The notes under the pieces are model-generated. The model had not been told where the DNA came from, did not search any database, and worked only from the letters and a program-made list of their open reading frames with translations. Source: Anaspis maculata (taxonomy: Eukaryota > Arthropoda > Insecta > Coleoptera > Scraptiidae). From it: a stretch of 64,000 nt of DNA. Shown in pieces: positions 22,486 through 34,553 of the stretch (the first letter of the stretch is position 1; every line of letters begins with the position of its first letter). The position numbers and the translations under genes are program-made. Location of the stretch: contig OX421964.1 in NCBI GenBank assembly GCA_949128115.1, positions 20,174,892 through 20,238,891 of the forward strand, given 5' to 3'.

Positions 22486-23104
22486 CTACGGGTAAGGTGG
22501 AAAACTGCCGCCGTTGTCAAAGAACGCACCGAACGGGTTGTAGAAACCTTCCGGAGTCACCGACACCCGTTTGATGGTGTTCCTCAAGTTGTTCCTCAAG
22601 CTTCCGGCGGGCACCATCATGTAATACTTGTTCGAAGGTCTCCCGCCCGGAGGCTGTGGAGGCAGGGACGTCGGAGGCGCGTTGTTATTGCCGAAGAACG
22701 GCAAGTTGGATCCGATCCCCTGGAACCAGCCGCCGACGTTGTTGCCGAACTGCTGGAACCCCTGGCCGAGGTTCGAAAAGGCATCCGGAACGTTGACTTC
22801 GATCGGGAACCATCCAGTCTGCTGGATCCAATCTCCGACGAAGTCGAAAATGCCCTTGCCATCACCGCCGTGCTCGTGGCGGATCACTTGGTACACCATT
22901 TTCGGCGGATGCGGCTGAAGAAACGGGTTGTGGGGACCCTGGTAGTGCGGGAATTGGTTTCCGTAGTGCTGCTGGTTGCTGTAGAGATCTTGCGGGGTGA
23001 GGCCTTTGTAGATCATTTGCTGGAACGGTCCTTGGTACTGGTCTTGGAGAGAATTCGAGTCTAAGTAAGGGTTGCCGTAGAACTGATTCATGTTCCTTGT
23101 TGAT
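22486..23104 (-). CDS. Uncharacterised Pro/Gln/Asn/Gly-rich protein, terminal exon (probably secreted/cuticle-associated)
   Basis: The frame runs from a likely acceptor TTTCGTATTGCAG| (exon starts at 23104) to a stop at 22486. It encodes about 205 residues; the first in-frame ATG is at 23091. Composition is rich in Asn, Gln, Pro, Gly and aromatics. There is an N-terminal stretch with repeated tyrosine and glutamine, a middle segment KGIFDFVGDWIQQTGWFPIE, a NNVGGWFQGIG region, a PPQPPGGRPSNKY linker and a C-terminal RVSVTPEGFYNPF segment. I do not recognise a named family. The amphipathic middle plus low-complexity flanks look like an insect secreted or cuticle-related protein. The 5' exon, which should carry the signal peptide and end in phase 2, was not found; it may be kilobases away, as in the cuticular gene. 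Clean codon usage (GC-rich third positions) and a downstream AATAAA support a real gene. Confidence 0.65.
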
Positions 23105-24613
23105 CTGCAATACGAAACCAATCAGGAAAAGAAAACCTGTACAAAGGGTTGGTTCTGCAATGGCGTACACGGGCTTCCAGTGCATTGTATGGAAGTCATC
23201 GGGGAGTATAAAATTGAAAACACATTTTTTTTTCAAATTTGGACCTTCATAACTCGAAGAATTCACGATCAAGATTTTACAAATTTTTTCCTGGTTCCCT
23301 GAGGACCTCTTTACATCAAAATATTATTGGAGCCGTGTTCGCCATCAGTTTTTAATCAGTCTGTAGATAGTTAGAACAAACAATAATTTCAAAGTCTCTT
23401 CACAAATTTACAAGTTCTCATCTTCAGTCTTAACAAATTTACAAATTATTATCTTCAATCTTTCTAAATTTTAAATTTTTGAAGAGACTTTGGGGATCAT
23501 TGTCTTAATTTATGATATAAGTGAAAAACAACTTGAGCTAAAAAGAACAAACCTAGTAGGGGATTTAGTGGGCGCACTTGAAACCAAACCCGCGGTTAGA
23601 AACGACAAACACAAGAACCGTTCCATTGTCTTGCAGAAACAAGAGTGCTTCCTGCACGCTTAATGCACGACCGACACCAACGAAAGTCTTTCTTCTTTCA
23701 CGAGTGGGGAGAATATGACAAAAATTTCAAATTTTGGTTTCGTTATGCAATGCATGGTGCTAAAGAGTCCGAGACCTCTCTGGCTAATCTTTCAAGGCCA
23801 TCGATATAACCGCAATAATCGAAAAAAAACTTGCACGAAAACTAGGTGCATATCACTCGAATTTTCAACTAAACGGTATCACCAGCCCGGATTACCAAAT
23901 GTTTATGCTAAGCATCAATCATTAAGTCCAGGACAATTAGTGTCTTGTTAGAAGGATCGGTCAGTGGTGGCTCGTGTGTGGAGCCTTCGAGGGAGCCTTT
24001 TTTTGCTTATTTTACACAGTTTAGTAATGGAATTTCGTTGTGGTAATTACTGTAGGTCCTATCTTGGAAAATGCCGAAATTTCACTTGCATTTAGCGCGG
24101 CTAATGCAAAAACATGAAGCTTTCGTTATTGTGAATTAGGAACGGAAAGAAATTGCGGTCCAAGTAGCACGTAAATAGCTAATTGACAAGTCTTCGTTTT
24201 GTTTATCTAGGTAGGTAGGTAGGTACGCACACGCATTTCTACTGGTTTTATGAATAAAACTGGGAACAATAAATCAACACACGAAGCAAACTTACAATAA
24301 TAATTACGGTGGGCATCAGGCATGCTCATCGTTTCCTCTCTCTCATCTACATTATTATACCGGGTGTTTTTTGAGATTGTGAAATGCAGTTAAGTAGTTA
24401 TGAAAGTAAAAACGCATGTCCGCGACTTGATTCAAATTGCGCTTTTGAAGCGGTTAGTCAGGCAACGCGGGAAGATGAGTCAAGTTGCTAACATACGTTT
24501 TCACTTCCACATCTCACTCTTATTCACTATTTTATTGCGACTTTCAAATCTCTCTTTCTGCTTAATTTGTGAGATTTTGAAATGTCTAAAGTTGGTAAGT
24601 ATAGAACATTCAA

Positions 24614-24711
24614 ACCTAGTGTGATTCTAGTCGACTGGGAGTCTCGCTACGCGATGCATTTAGAAAGGAGAAATTCGGGAAACCATAGCTGACTAGAATC
24701 ACACTAGGGTT
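24614..24711. mobile_element. Small hairpin MITE (about 98 bp)
   Basis: CCTAGTGTGATTCTAGTCGAC at the left matches the inverse of GCTGACTAGAATCACACTAGG at the right, with one mismatch in 21. The interior is about 55 bp. No ORF. Confidence 0.65.
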
Positions 24712-24739
24712 AAACGTATTATAGTTGGGAGATTCAATA

Positions 24740-24830
24740 TTGAAGGGAGAGCCTTTGAAGGCAGAGTGGATCCACTTGTGAACCGAGTGAGCACGGGTTC
24801 GAATTCCGCGAAAACTAATGTTACCTGCAT
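24740..24830 (+). other. Weak tRNA-like segment (possible tRNA-derived SINE remnant)
   Basis: GGGTTCGAATTCC near 24794 closely resembles an internal promoter B box / T-arm, and AGGCAGAGTGG about 35 bases before it resembles an A box. The B box has one extra base and no cloverleaf can be completed by eye. Not a working tRNA gene. Confidence 0.25.
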
Positions 24831-25566
24831 TTTAAGGTAAATCAACCCATTTTTTATCATCACAAACTCGTTGAATCGATAATTTCATTTAAATGAGCCA
24901 AAATTGAAGAGGACCACCCGAATTTTGAACAGAAAGATGTGTGGAGGAAAATGTATTGCCAAAATTTGGAAATTTCTGTAGTCCTCCATAAAGTATTCTT
25001 TCGACTAAAAGGTATCTTTTTGCTACTGTTGACTTTTTGCACGATATACAGAGTGACAATGGAAAGAGCGCAAAAATTACATAACAAGGTCCCGTTTGAA
25101 GAAAAAAGTTATTGCAAAATTTTCGGATCACATTTTTGGCGCTTTACTTGTTGATGAATAGGCTATCAATGTCAGACAACAATAAGATCTCTGAATAGTT
25201 GGAATTCATAGGCCCTCTATTATAAATGCAGTTTATTTTCAAATGAAGTCCAGTACCTCGCCCAGTACCTAACTACGGCACTGGCGAAGATGGGAATAAC
25301 TTAATATTCCATCCGGCATCTCACAAATTCACTCGTATTTATTGATGGGTGCGATGCGAGGTCAATTTTAAACGAATATTTTTAATCTTCCGCTTTGTAA
25401 CGGTACATATCCTTGCACACATAATCCGATGAGTGACATTTCGACACACTTCTGGAGATGTTGTTATTATGCACACACGCATGTAACAATACAGAAGTAA
25501 TGACTTGTGCCATTATTTACCATCTCTAAACATTGTTCTTGATTCAACAAAAAAATTCCATACTTA

Positions 25567-26082
25567 TTACTCTGTTGTTGTCGTCGTCTCCAGAAGTGGT
25601 TCCTCGGTGGTAAACGTTGCATTTTCCAAGTTCTTCACCACCTCGATCTCGAGTTCGCCGGTGATGATCTCGAAAAGATTTTCGCTCGTTTCTTCGACAT
25701 CTACATACTCCAGATCCCTCGTCGTGCTCTCCACGACGACGGCTTCCAGTTCGGAAGCTCTGATGGGGGGCTCGGCGGAGGGCTCAACGGAGGGTTTCGA
25801 AGCTTCGGTCGTGTGCTGAGGCACGGTCTGGTACTGGGTCAGTTGTTCGGAAGGTGAAAGGGTGTACGTCGGCTTGTCCCAGGTTTGCGGTCTGCTCAGG
25901 TCTTCGTGGACGTAATTGGAGTTTTGCTGCTGGATTCTCTGCACTATGTACTCGATGATTGGCGGGAATTTGCTCACGGTTCCGTTGGGTGGGTCGAAAA
26001 ATTTGCCGATGCTGTTGTTGAAAAGCGCAGGATTGACTAGAAGAAAAAAAGAAGCAATTTGGATGACTGAAATGCACCACAT
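25567..26082 (-). CDS. Uncharacterised secreted acidic protein (171 aa)
   Basis: Single open frame from an ATG at about 26082 to a double stop TAA TAA at 25567. The first 18 residues form a hydrophobic signal peptide (MWCISVIQIASFFLLV, cut near NPA). The mature part has a short ordered-looking stretch (FDPPNGTVSKFPPIIEYIVQ), then a Gln/Thr/Pro region and a strongly acidic Glu/Val/Thr C-terminal half ending in TTTTTE. No known domain is recognised. Third codon positions are GC-rich compared with flanks, which supports real coding. It is a minus-strand neighbour of the 22486-23104 gene with similar low-complexity character; both could be extracellular matrix or cuticle components. Caution: TTCTTTTTTTCTTCTAG inside the signal sequence could act as a splice acceptor, in which case the true first exon lies upstream. 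Confidence 0.6.
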   Translation of the reverse strand: MWCISVIQIASFFLLVNPALFNNSIGKFFDPPNGTVSKFPPIIEYIVQRIQQQNSNYVHEDLSRPQTWDKPTYTLSPSEQLTQYQTVPQHTTEASKPSVEPSAEPPIRASELEAVVVESTTRDLEYVDVEETSENLFEIITGELEIEVVKNLENATFTTEEPLLETTTTTE

Positions 26083-26089
26083 CTCTGCT

Positions 26090-29000
26090 CTATAGGCTTT
26101 TAAGCAGGTATCACGCGACTGATAGGACGAAACATGGGAGTAACAGTAAACAAATATACCTACCTACGTGACTTTCCATCCAGTGGATATGTCACGAAGA
26201 CAAAATCTTGATCATCTTCTTCTTCGCATAAAAGTGCGACGGCTTATATGGAAGTGGAGCAATAAAATCAATGGGTTCTTCCACTCGGACCAGTTTTTAA
26301 AACTCTACAATCATGATCTTAAGGAAGGTCATCCTATCCCTATAGGTACCTTTGTTTACCAGAGCATTCAGAAATGTGTATAGTGAAATGTTTACCTAAA
26401 TAAAAATTATTGTAACAATGTAGGTATCTTTACAACCTCCTTCTTTCTTGTAATACATTTGTGTTCTATTTCACATTGAAATCGAGAATGGAATGCTCTT
26501 GGGAATACAAAACCTTATCCTTGCTGGAATCGCCGTCACGCATAAACGACATATTTGAAATTTTGAAACATCACGCGGTAAAAAAATTGCAGAAATGTAG
26601 CAAGAATTTAGGCCACCAACAATACACTTGAAGCGGTAACTGAAAGTCGAAGCCACATAGAAGAGTGGCAAATAAATCTGGGAGTCGGGTAAAATTACAA
26701 AATACCTATGCATAAATAATAAATTAAAAATCATCAAAATGATTGGATAATTAATTTTTAATTATCGGCATTGTAGGTACCTTGTTCAGATCATTTCAGG
26801 ATTGTGTGTGACGAAAGACATCATGGCTGTTTCACGCGTTTCGTACACAACTCCGATTACACAAGATAATCGCCGACCGGAAGCTACTTCACCCTTGAGT
26901 CGAACGACGAAGTCGCTCGCCTGCCTAGCCAGCCTAGCCTGTTTAATATCCACAAGAACAGCTCTGTAAAATTAAAAGAATTACGTCAAATTTTTTTGCC
27001 AAGAACCGAAAAAAATCAACAGCAAATGATTGGAATTTTCGCGCTATTTTGTGGCCTTCCAAGTCTCCAGACTTTGCTCCTCTAGATTTTTATTATAATA
27101 GACTCTCGAATAGACTTGGGGTATAGACTTTATTACATTAATCCCGAGATTAATCCCGAAAATCCTCGCAGCATATCGATGAATTTACAAAAATAAAAAA
27201 AGTTATACTCATGGGTACCTACAGCAAGAGAAATATCGCATTTGGTCAGTGCGTAGTAGGCATCTGATTCTATTGCGGTATAATATGAAATGTTTTACCG
27301 AGTGTTTAGAAATACCTGTGATCGCTAAGGTGACCAGACGTTCCGATTTGATCGGAACTGTACCGTTTTCGGGAGACACTTTCCGATCAGACTTTCTGTT
27401 CCGTAAATGTTCCGATTTGAGTAACTATCCCGTAAATGCTCCGATTTCCGATTTGAGCAACGAACATTTAAATTTTTTTCACCTTTTCTTTATTTTTGGT
27501 AAACTTGTTTGAATATTATGTAGATTGTAGTTTATTCATAAGATTGAATTTATATTTCGATTGGCGATTGGCACCCACGCTATGCAATCTCGACTGTCTG
27601 CAGAATGTACCGTAAGATCATAAACTTCCTTATTCAAGGGAGGCTGTCGCCTGCCTTGCCAAAATCAGCCTCGTTTGCCTGCCAATGACCAAGACCACAG
27701 CTTCCCTTGAGTAAGAAAGTCTTTGATCATACGATACTCGGTACATGTTGTTTCAAAAAAGGATTATTTTTTAATCAACATAATTATATTATTAGGTATT
27801 GGTATTATTATGAACACCGTTGGTTGAGAAGGGGGCAAGGGATCGCACTTACCCGCCCTCCTTGAAGCCTACTGTTTTTTTTTTGCAAAAAAATGATCAG
27901 AAAACCTAAGTTTCAGAAAATATCTCCAAATATCGGTGTATGTTGCATGTCTATCCAACAATGAACAGACGCGAAAAAATAGGGAATAGATGGTAGGTAG
28001 GTGCCAGGAAGTTCTAAATCAGGAAATAAAAGTTGGCCACGCTCCTTTTTCGGAAAAAAATCGCCTACGGCGCACGTCGGGGGCATCCATGTTCCGATTT
28101 CTTCACTGACAAATCTGATCACCTTAGTGATCGCGGCAGGCATGGCTTGAGCAAATCATAAGTTTCTAGAACTCACCCACCAGGTCTGGCTCTCTGTTTA
28201 CCGCAGACACAACACAAATCACCTTAAAGGCCCAAGAGCTCCAATAGCTTTTCTGTGAAAGAGACCCAAAAAAGGGTGAGGCGGAACTGCGACCAAGAGT
28301 GGTAGAACAGACAACAGCACATGTGTGAAAATTCAGGATAAACGTGCAAGAGCTCCGTCCAAGTTCTAACCCTAACCCACTAGGTCTAGGAATCCAGCTT
28401 TCCGAGGCCACAGGCGTCGGCAGAGGATAAACACACCCCGAGGCTAACAGCGCTCAGCGATCCCAAGCATCCAATCTCCGAGGCTTAGTCTGTAGATTGC
28501 AAAAGGCGGCCAGGACTCATCCGGAAAGGGAGCCAAGACTCATCCCAGCGGAGGATAGGACACACCCGTAAAACGGGGCCAAGTCTCATCCTAGGAGCAC
28601 AATTGAGGTGGATTACGAGTGGACGTGGCGGGCACATCTTCGATGACAGAACCGCAGCTCCTCTCTTCCAACGGAAATAAACCAGGCACCATGTGAACAG
28701 AACTCTGGAACGCGGACGGCAGACACTCCAACATTCTGTTAGTCAATAACAGCGACAGTGCATGGCCCATTTTTAGAAATGTATCATCGCAGGACGCTCG
28801 TCATGTTATTCCTATCGAGACGCCTATCCGCTATGTGCGTTCGCCAAAAAAGTGGGAGGAGTCGACATCAGCGCTCAAGGTGGCGATTTACAAAACTGAA
28901 TAATGCCTTTTTGTTTTTGGCCGCGAGATGTTGCTACTCGACTGAATGCACATAGCGGATATTCTGCTGCATTACGATGTGCGGTTCGGTTCGGGTACAC

Positions 29001-30475
29001 CTCGATGGGATTGAATACAAATCGGTTTGTTAGCCTTCACGCCACCTTGTCGTGGAAATTGAATCGTTATTGGCGCCCTCTTTTATTCATCCCCCGAATA
29101 AAAGCCTCAGCCGTTCCGATCGTACATACATTTTTATTGATTTTTCTCGTTCATTTTTCCCGAATCACGAGTGGTGGGCTTCATGGCTGAATTTTCCATG
29201 TCCTTTTCAGCGTTGGAGAAACTTTCAACGATATATTGTCATGGTAGTGACATAAGGGCCCCAGGTAAAAGTTCATCCCTTGAACATAAAAAGCAGGCAC
29301 GTGTAGCCTGAGTATAAGGAAGTCGCCGAACCGTCCAAATCATCAGCAGACGCTAGGTCATTTCCGCAATGGAACACAATGCAAACAAAGGTATGAAAAA
29401 CAAGTGCAGGTTGGTACCCACTTGCGTCACTGACCAATTTGGACGATTCGATAAAAACTCTTGCAATACTGGAACACGGGGCATTCCATTATTCATTTTG
29501 ATTCGGTTGTGGTCATCGGTACGGCTGGTTACAAGTGCAGGTTGTTCATTAAGGGACTGAGGCTGTGCCCTCAGGTCCAAGTTAATTGATCGTAATGTAA
29601 GTAGAACTATTTTTATATCTGCGATGCTAGTGTAAGGTTTCAAGTGTGATGTGTGCAAAATTTATTAATAATTCAATAAACGTAGTGTAGTACAATGCTT
29701 GAGTTCCAATTCAGCTTTCTCGATTTCAGCTGTGCTCAAACAACAATAAAGAGCAACCCCAGTTCACGGATAGGGCTGAGGGTGACCTGGCCCTATCCTT
29801 GACAATATCTTCTATTCTTCAACGTTTGTCCATTGATTAATTCTTTCAACGCGTCTCTGAGATCGCTCTAAACAGACCTGACAGTGATCTTAGAGGCACG
29901 CGTTAAAAGCGTCATACAGGTGTCTCAGAAATAAGTGGGAGAAAAAACCTTATAGATACCTTATCTAATTTCATGGGTCCCTATGAGGTTTTTCCGAAAT
30001 TCGACATTTGTTTACGACTCCTCAGCTCCCCCACTTTGGAACCACTGGTTGGATCTCAGTGAAAGACTTATCAGATAAAATTATTCAAAACATACCTCCG
30101 GCGAATTGAAGCCACTTTTTCTATTATTTCTGGGACGCCTGTACGTATAAAAGCGTTAATGCGTTATAACCGGAGAGTTATAACCACGTTGGGTAGACGA
30201 ACGTAAAAGATGTATTTCTGGGAGAACTTTCACCGCTAGGAAGGAAATTGATTTATGAGTAAGGCACAGGCTTTTATTTATGTCGTCATATTTGTGCCGT
30301 ATCATTCGCGTTAGTAAATAACGTCGGTTGGTGGGCTGCGAGCGATGTGACATTCCACATTACTTACGACGTGTTTTATACGTTACAGATGACGTCATTC
30401 CGTGCTTCAAAATGACGTGTGAATTTGTTGTGCCATCTGATGTCGTTCTTCGTGTGGAAGCCTTGACTGATTTGA
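26090..30475. other. Intergenic DNA with transposon relics
   Basis: Apart from the transposase relic at 27020-27170 and the dispersed repeat copy at 27655-27740, no gene, RNA or structured element is clear. ORFs near 28.2 kb and 29.4 kb show no family features. Confidence 0.45.
27020..27170 (+). pseudogene. Relic of a mariner/Tc1-type transposase
   Basis: One frame reads ILWPSKSPDFAPLDFYYNRL, matching the WPxxSPDLxPLDFxLW block around the third catalytic residue of insect mariner-like (DUF4817-type) transposases. The flanking sequence is decayed with stops. It is a short, dead fragment. Confidence 0.6.
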
Positions 30476-30620
30476 GCGTTTTCCACAGGTAAAAAAAGTG
30501 CGCACTTTTTGCTCTCATTGTCCTAGAAACTCACCAGGAAGCCCTGCTATTGGTCCATGCACAAGGTCAGGACCTCGGTCAGGACACTTAGTGCGCACTT
30601 TTTTTCCCAGTGGAAAACGC
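30476..30620. mobile_element. Hairpin MITE with GTGCGCAC arms (145 bp)
   Basis: The left end GCGTTTTCCACAGGTAAAAA, then AAGTGCGCACT, matches the inverse of the right end AGTGCGCACTTTTTTTCCCA, then GTGGAAAACGC. It lies about 290 bp upstream of the coiled-coil gene's ATG, in its probable promoter region. Confidence 0.75.
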
Positions 30621-30912
30621 CATGAATCAAAGCAGGGAAAAGTGATCGAGAAGGAAGTGGAAGTTGAAATGACCCCCAAGGAAAATTCAGTGCGCACTGG
30701 ACTGCCTCGAGTGCGAGCGCAGACCAATAGCACAGCTTCCTGGACAGTTTCCCTGGCGACAAGAGCAGAAAACTGCGCACCGGGGCATCCAGCGAAAAAG
30801 CTACCGAATCAGCGCCGTCTACGTCATCCGTGTGCGTCAACATGACGTCTAAATTTTACTGTGCTACTACGAAGTGCTACTTTCAACTTCTCCTCCATTC
30901 TCTCCCCAAGAG

Positions 30913-33020
30913 ATGGCCACCAAAAAGAAACGCCCACACTCTTCGTCTAGCGTCTTGGGCCCCGTACAATCTCCACGAATTTCACTGACGAAAGTCCCTT
31001 CCGTACCATCTCTGGCAGTTTCAAATCTAGACAACGCTTCCGGAGATGCCAAATCTCACGTTTTTTGCCGAGAACACTGCGAAGAAATCGAAGAACTGAA
31101 AGAAAAACTGGCCGAAGCCCAGGCGGAGTACAACAAGCTGTACTTCATTAACGAGCAAGCTAATATTGAGTAATTACTAATATCCCATACACTTTCTATT
31201 TTCAGTAGTTGATTTTTTGGAGCAAAAATAAAGTGACAAGCTGGAGCACTGGGAGTACGTTCGATGGCTACTGATAGTTTCGCTCCACAACTTCGCAGGT
31301 GTCGTCAGCCGTGACCGTAGCCCCCCAGCCTGTCACTTTATTTTTGCTTCAAAAAGTCATTCTATTGAAATCACATTGTTGAAATCTCAACCGTTCGAAA
31401 ACCACTTCTTGATGATTTTATTCTAGCTTGGCACATGAACGACACAGAGTCGGTCAACTGGAAAGGAAGCTGGGGTTCATCAAAGAGAACCAGCACATCT
31501 TCGAGAAGCTCAAGGAAGCCTACCTCAGCGTGAGGTACAACGAGACAACCGCGGGACGGAAACTGGTCGAGATCCGTGACAAGGGAATTCAAACTTGGGA
31601 AGGCATCGTGTGTCAGGCTTGTTTGGGGACTGAAAAGCTCAGGGCCGAGTTGGAGAGAATCCAGGCTTCTCAGAAAGATTGCCTTTTAATTAAAAAGTAG
31701 GTATAGGTATGCAATGGTACCATATTCTAGGTACACCTAGTAGCCCCAGCATCTGATGGTTGTCTTCGATAAGAGACCAAGAAGTAAAAGAAAGGTGGAT
31801 GGGTAGACTGTTCGGGATATATTTTTCTATTCAGTGGTCAAAAAATGATCGAATTCTGGAGAAGAAGCTGCTTTCTATTTATGTTGTACGGAAGCGAGTC
31901 ATAGGTATGTCAGCAGAAGTAGAAAAAGTGCGGAAAAACGGCAATGGAGACAGAGCTAGGATTTTCAGAGCTAGCTAATCAAAAATAAAGAGACAACATG
32001 GAGCGCTGAGGGCTATGGTACTGCCGTCTGGTTGCTGTTGCAGGTGCCATCAGCCGTATAGCAGAGCTTGTCATTTTATTCTTGATCCAAATGTCCGATA
32101 GTTCTGCATCCGTAACGTGAAGGGGTAATATTTGATGTTTGAATGGCTTTTAATTCTTCAATTTTTTTTTTCACTTATAATTCCAGTTGATAAATTGAAT
32201 TATTTTTTTGATTTACAGGGAAGAATTATGGAAACTGACTGAAACAGTAGCTAAACTGAGAAGCTACGCTCAAGATGTCGAGAATAAATATTCCAAAAAA
32301 GAAGGAATAATCGAGGATATCGCAGGGGCTAATGTGGAGGGAACTGAAGAAGAAAACGCAGGTATATTGAGACTTTGCATCACAGAAGCGATAAAAAGTG
32401 ATGGACAAGGAATCGTATCTGAAGAAACAGACGCAAGAAAAGGGAACAGTCACGCTGTGAAGGCCAAGGTCAAGGAATTTGAGCAAAAAACTGCAGCTCT
32501 ATTAGAATTCAGTACTTCCAAAATAATCCTTAGAAGAATATCAAATCAAGCAAATTATTTAATAAAAGAAAACAAAGACAAACTTGCGAAAAAAGGAAAC
32601 AACGAGAACACAGAAAAGAAAGAAGACAACGACAGCACAGAGAAGAACGAAGACAACGACAACACAGAGAAGAAAGAAGACAACGACAACACAGAGAAGA
32701 AAGAAGACAACGATAACATAAAAAGGAAAGAAGACAACGACAACACAGAAAAGAAAGAAAGCAAAGTCCAAGACCAAAATGCCATAAAAACAGAAAGCGA
32801 AGATAAAGAAGAAAAGAGTGAAGATGCCGAAATGAGAAATGAAAATGAAATAATAATAGTTACGACAGAAAATATTGTTGGAGTGATAAGTCCAACTGCA
32901 GAAGAGGTGAATGCCGAGTACAACAGGCACTTGCAGCGTTTGATGGAGTACGGAGTGATGCTTCGAAATTTGGCCAAAGCTCCGAAATCTTTGATGCACT
33001 TCAAAAGGTCGACAGTCTAA
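30913..33020 (+). CDS. Coiled-coil protein with (KKEDNDNTE)n repeat (3 exons, 442 aa)
   Basis: Exons 30913-31169, 31427-31696 and 32219-33020 join in phase: GA|GTAATT to TTCTAG|C, and AA|GTAGGT to TTACAG|G. The first true ATG is at 30913 (MATKKKRPHSSS). Residues 1-45 are basic and Ser-rich. Residues about 55-170 form a heptad-type coiled coil (EEIEELKEKLAEAQAEYNKL, then RVGQLERKLGFIKENQHIFE) with a C-x2-C pair (VCQAC). Further helical stretches follow (LTETVAKLRSYAQDVENKYS). Residues about 300-360 are a tandem nine-residue charged repeat KKEDNDNTE encoded by a 27-bp DNA repeat. The C-terminus (AEEVNAEYNRHLQRLMEYG) is helical again. No named family is recognised; a cytoskeletal, centrosomal or nuclear scaffold role is possible but unproven. 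Both introns carry family-A MITEs. An ATTAAA near 33073 may be the poly(A) signal. Confidence 0.8.
31184..31370. mobile_element. Hairpin MITE, family A, copy 2 (in intron 1 of the coiled-coil gene)
   Basis: It has the same CCCATACACTTTCTATTTTC start and the inverted AAAGTGACAAGCTGG / CCAGCCTGTCACTTT arms as the 9954-10161 copy. Insertion leaves the splice sites of intron 1 intact. Confidence 0.8.
31978..32088. mobile_element. Hairpin MITE, family A, copy 3 (shorter, in intron 2)
   Basis: CAAAAATAAAGAGACAACATGG and GCAGAGCTTGTCATTTTATT are diverged inner arms of family A around the shared GCAGGTGCCATCAGCCGTA core. The outer arms are missing. Confidence 0.65.
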
Positions 33021-34418
33021 AGTTCAACGTTTTGTCTTATTGTCTTGTACGAGTGAATGCTATCTAGAGGTTATTAAATTGGATGTCTGGTCTTGATTAT
33101 TATTGTAGTTCTTGTTATTTCTTCACTAACATAATATCTATCTCATTTCACATTCTTCAGAAGTCTTGTATTTCTTCAAGTAAACAGCCGGTTTAGACGG
33201 TAATGTTAACAAGACCCATGGGTGCACACCAAGAACTAAACAGGAGAGTCAGCATCCGTCGGAATGAAAATAAAAATCATCAATTTAGGAACGAACACAC
33301 GCGCTACTCGACAAAATCACGGATGAAATACCGCAATCAACTTTACATTTTGGTGTTTTCACCGATCAAATTGAATGCGGGGTTGTTCAAAACTGCGTGA
33401 ATTTTAACGTTTGCTGCGGAAAGAAATCGATAAAAGGACTGTCACTTCGTCGATTTGCAGGGCCAGAGTTTAGGTTGAGGCGTGTATGACCGGCGCGGTT
33501 TGATAAAACACAGCTGCTTGTGTTTATCTCTTTCTTTCGCAGGTTGGCAGTCGGTGGTGTCGTTCGGTAATAATCCCAGTGCATCAACACGTGTCCAATA
33601 AAACTAAAAATAAAAGAGTAAGTGCAATATTCTTGTTTATTGGGCTTAAAAATCCGGATCGGGCAAGAAAAAACTGCGAAGTTTCATTGGGAAAAGAAAA
33701 AATAATAATCGCTGAGCGTTTTGTAGGTTTTTCTTTTTAATGGTAATAGTACTGAACAATTCGCGCGCCTATTCTATTTAAAATTGTTTGAGAGTGATGC
33801 AACAACATTCACTGTTTCGCGTATTCAATGTTCAACGTTATTGATTTTCTGAATTTTCACCTGATGTTGGTGTTGTAGGTTCCTACATTGAGAACTCAAA
33901 TTGAAGATTTCTCAACCTTACAGCTAGTAAAAATCATAAATTAGCTAGCTTATCTCAGACCTTGAATTCGTATTAGAATCAGTTCCGCCTTGTTCATTTT
34001 TGATATAATTTGTGTAGGTTATTAATATTAGGTACTAATGTAGATGGTAGATACCTACCTACTTCTACAAGTAAAGAAGAGCGCTCCACTACCAACCTAC
34101 CTCTAAACATTTAAAATTATTGTTATACTCGATGTACGATCATTTTTGATTAATATTCTTGGCACAAATTTTTATCTGCATTTTTCGGATTTTGAGATTA
34201 GAAGGATTCGAACAATTTAATTTAGTATGTATCAGCGGATTATTAGAGATAAGAATGTGTATAAATATGCAAGAAAAAACCTAACACGATTTGACCCCTT
34301 ACTTGAAACTGGCCATAACTTGTTACTGGAAAAAATAACTGGAATAATTAATTAATCAATAATGTTGAGTTGTAGCTGAAATACAGGGGTCCCAGAAGTA
34401 CACAAAATAAACAGATTA
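33021..34418. other. Intergenic region, no gene recognised
   Basis: AT-rich DNA with short ORFs only. I see no RNA gene and no clear repeat structure. Confidence 0.45.
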
Positions 34419-34553
34419 AAGGAGCATTCAGTCAGCTTATTCAGCCGCAAGTTTTAATTTTAGTCGTAAGCGCAGCGCCGCTTATTGGCTGTTTTGAGGA
34501 GGCTGGTTCATATGGTTAAACTTGCGGCCAAGTAAGCTGACTGAACACACCTT
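34419..34553. mobile_element. Hairpin MITE, family B, copy 1
   Basis: The ends AAGGAGCATTCAGTCAGCTT and AAGCTGACTGAACACACCTT are inverted. The next block inside the left arm is AGCCGCAAGTTTTAATTTTAG. Other copies are at 36819-36982 and 39567-39700. Confidence 0.8.

Larger units (their letters stand above)
23105..25560. other. Intergenic / intronic region between two minus-strand genes
   Basis: It contains a (GTAG)n microsatellite near 24206-24225, the small hairpin at 24614-24711 and a weak tRNA-like segment at 24740-24830. The missing 5' exon of the 22486-23104 gene may lie here, but I could not place it with confidence. Confidence 0.4.

Noticed and set aside
24740..24830. Functional tRNA gene
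   Set aside because: Only the B box and a loose A box match; no cloverleaf with acceptor pairing can be formed.
28166..28720. Possible retroelement or gene remnant from GC-richer sequence
   Set aside because: No frame shows a recognisable motif; base composition alone is not enough.
32555..33004. Minus-strand Ser/Phe/Leu ORFs (about 149 aa)
   Set aside because: Antisense of the charged KKEDNDNTE repeat exon.
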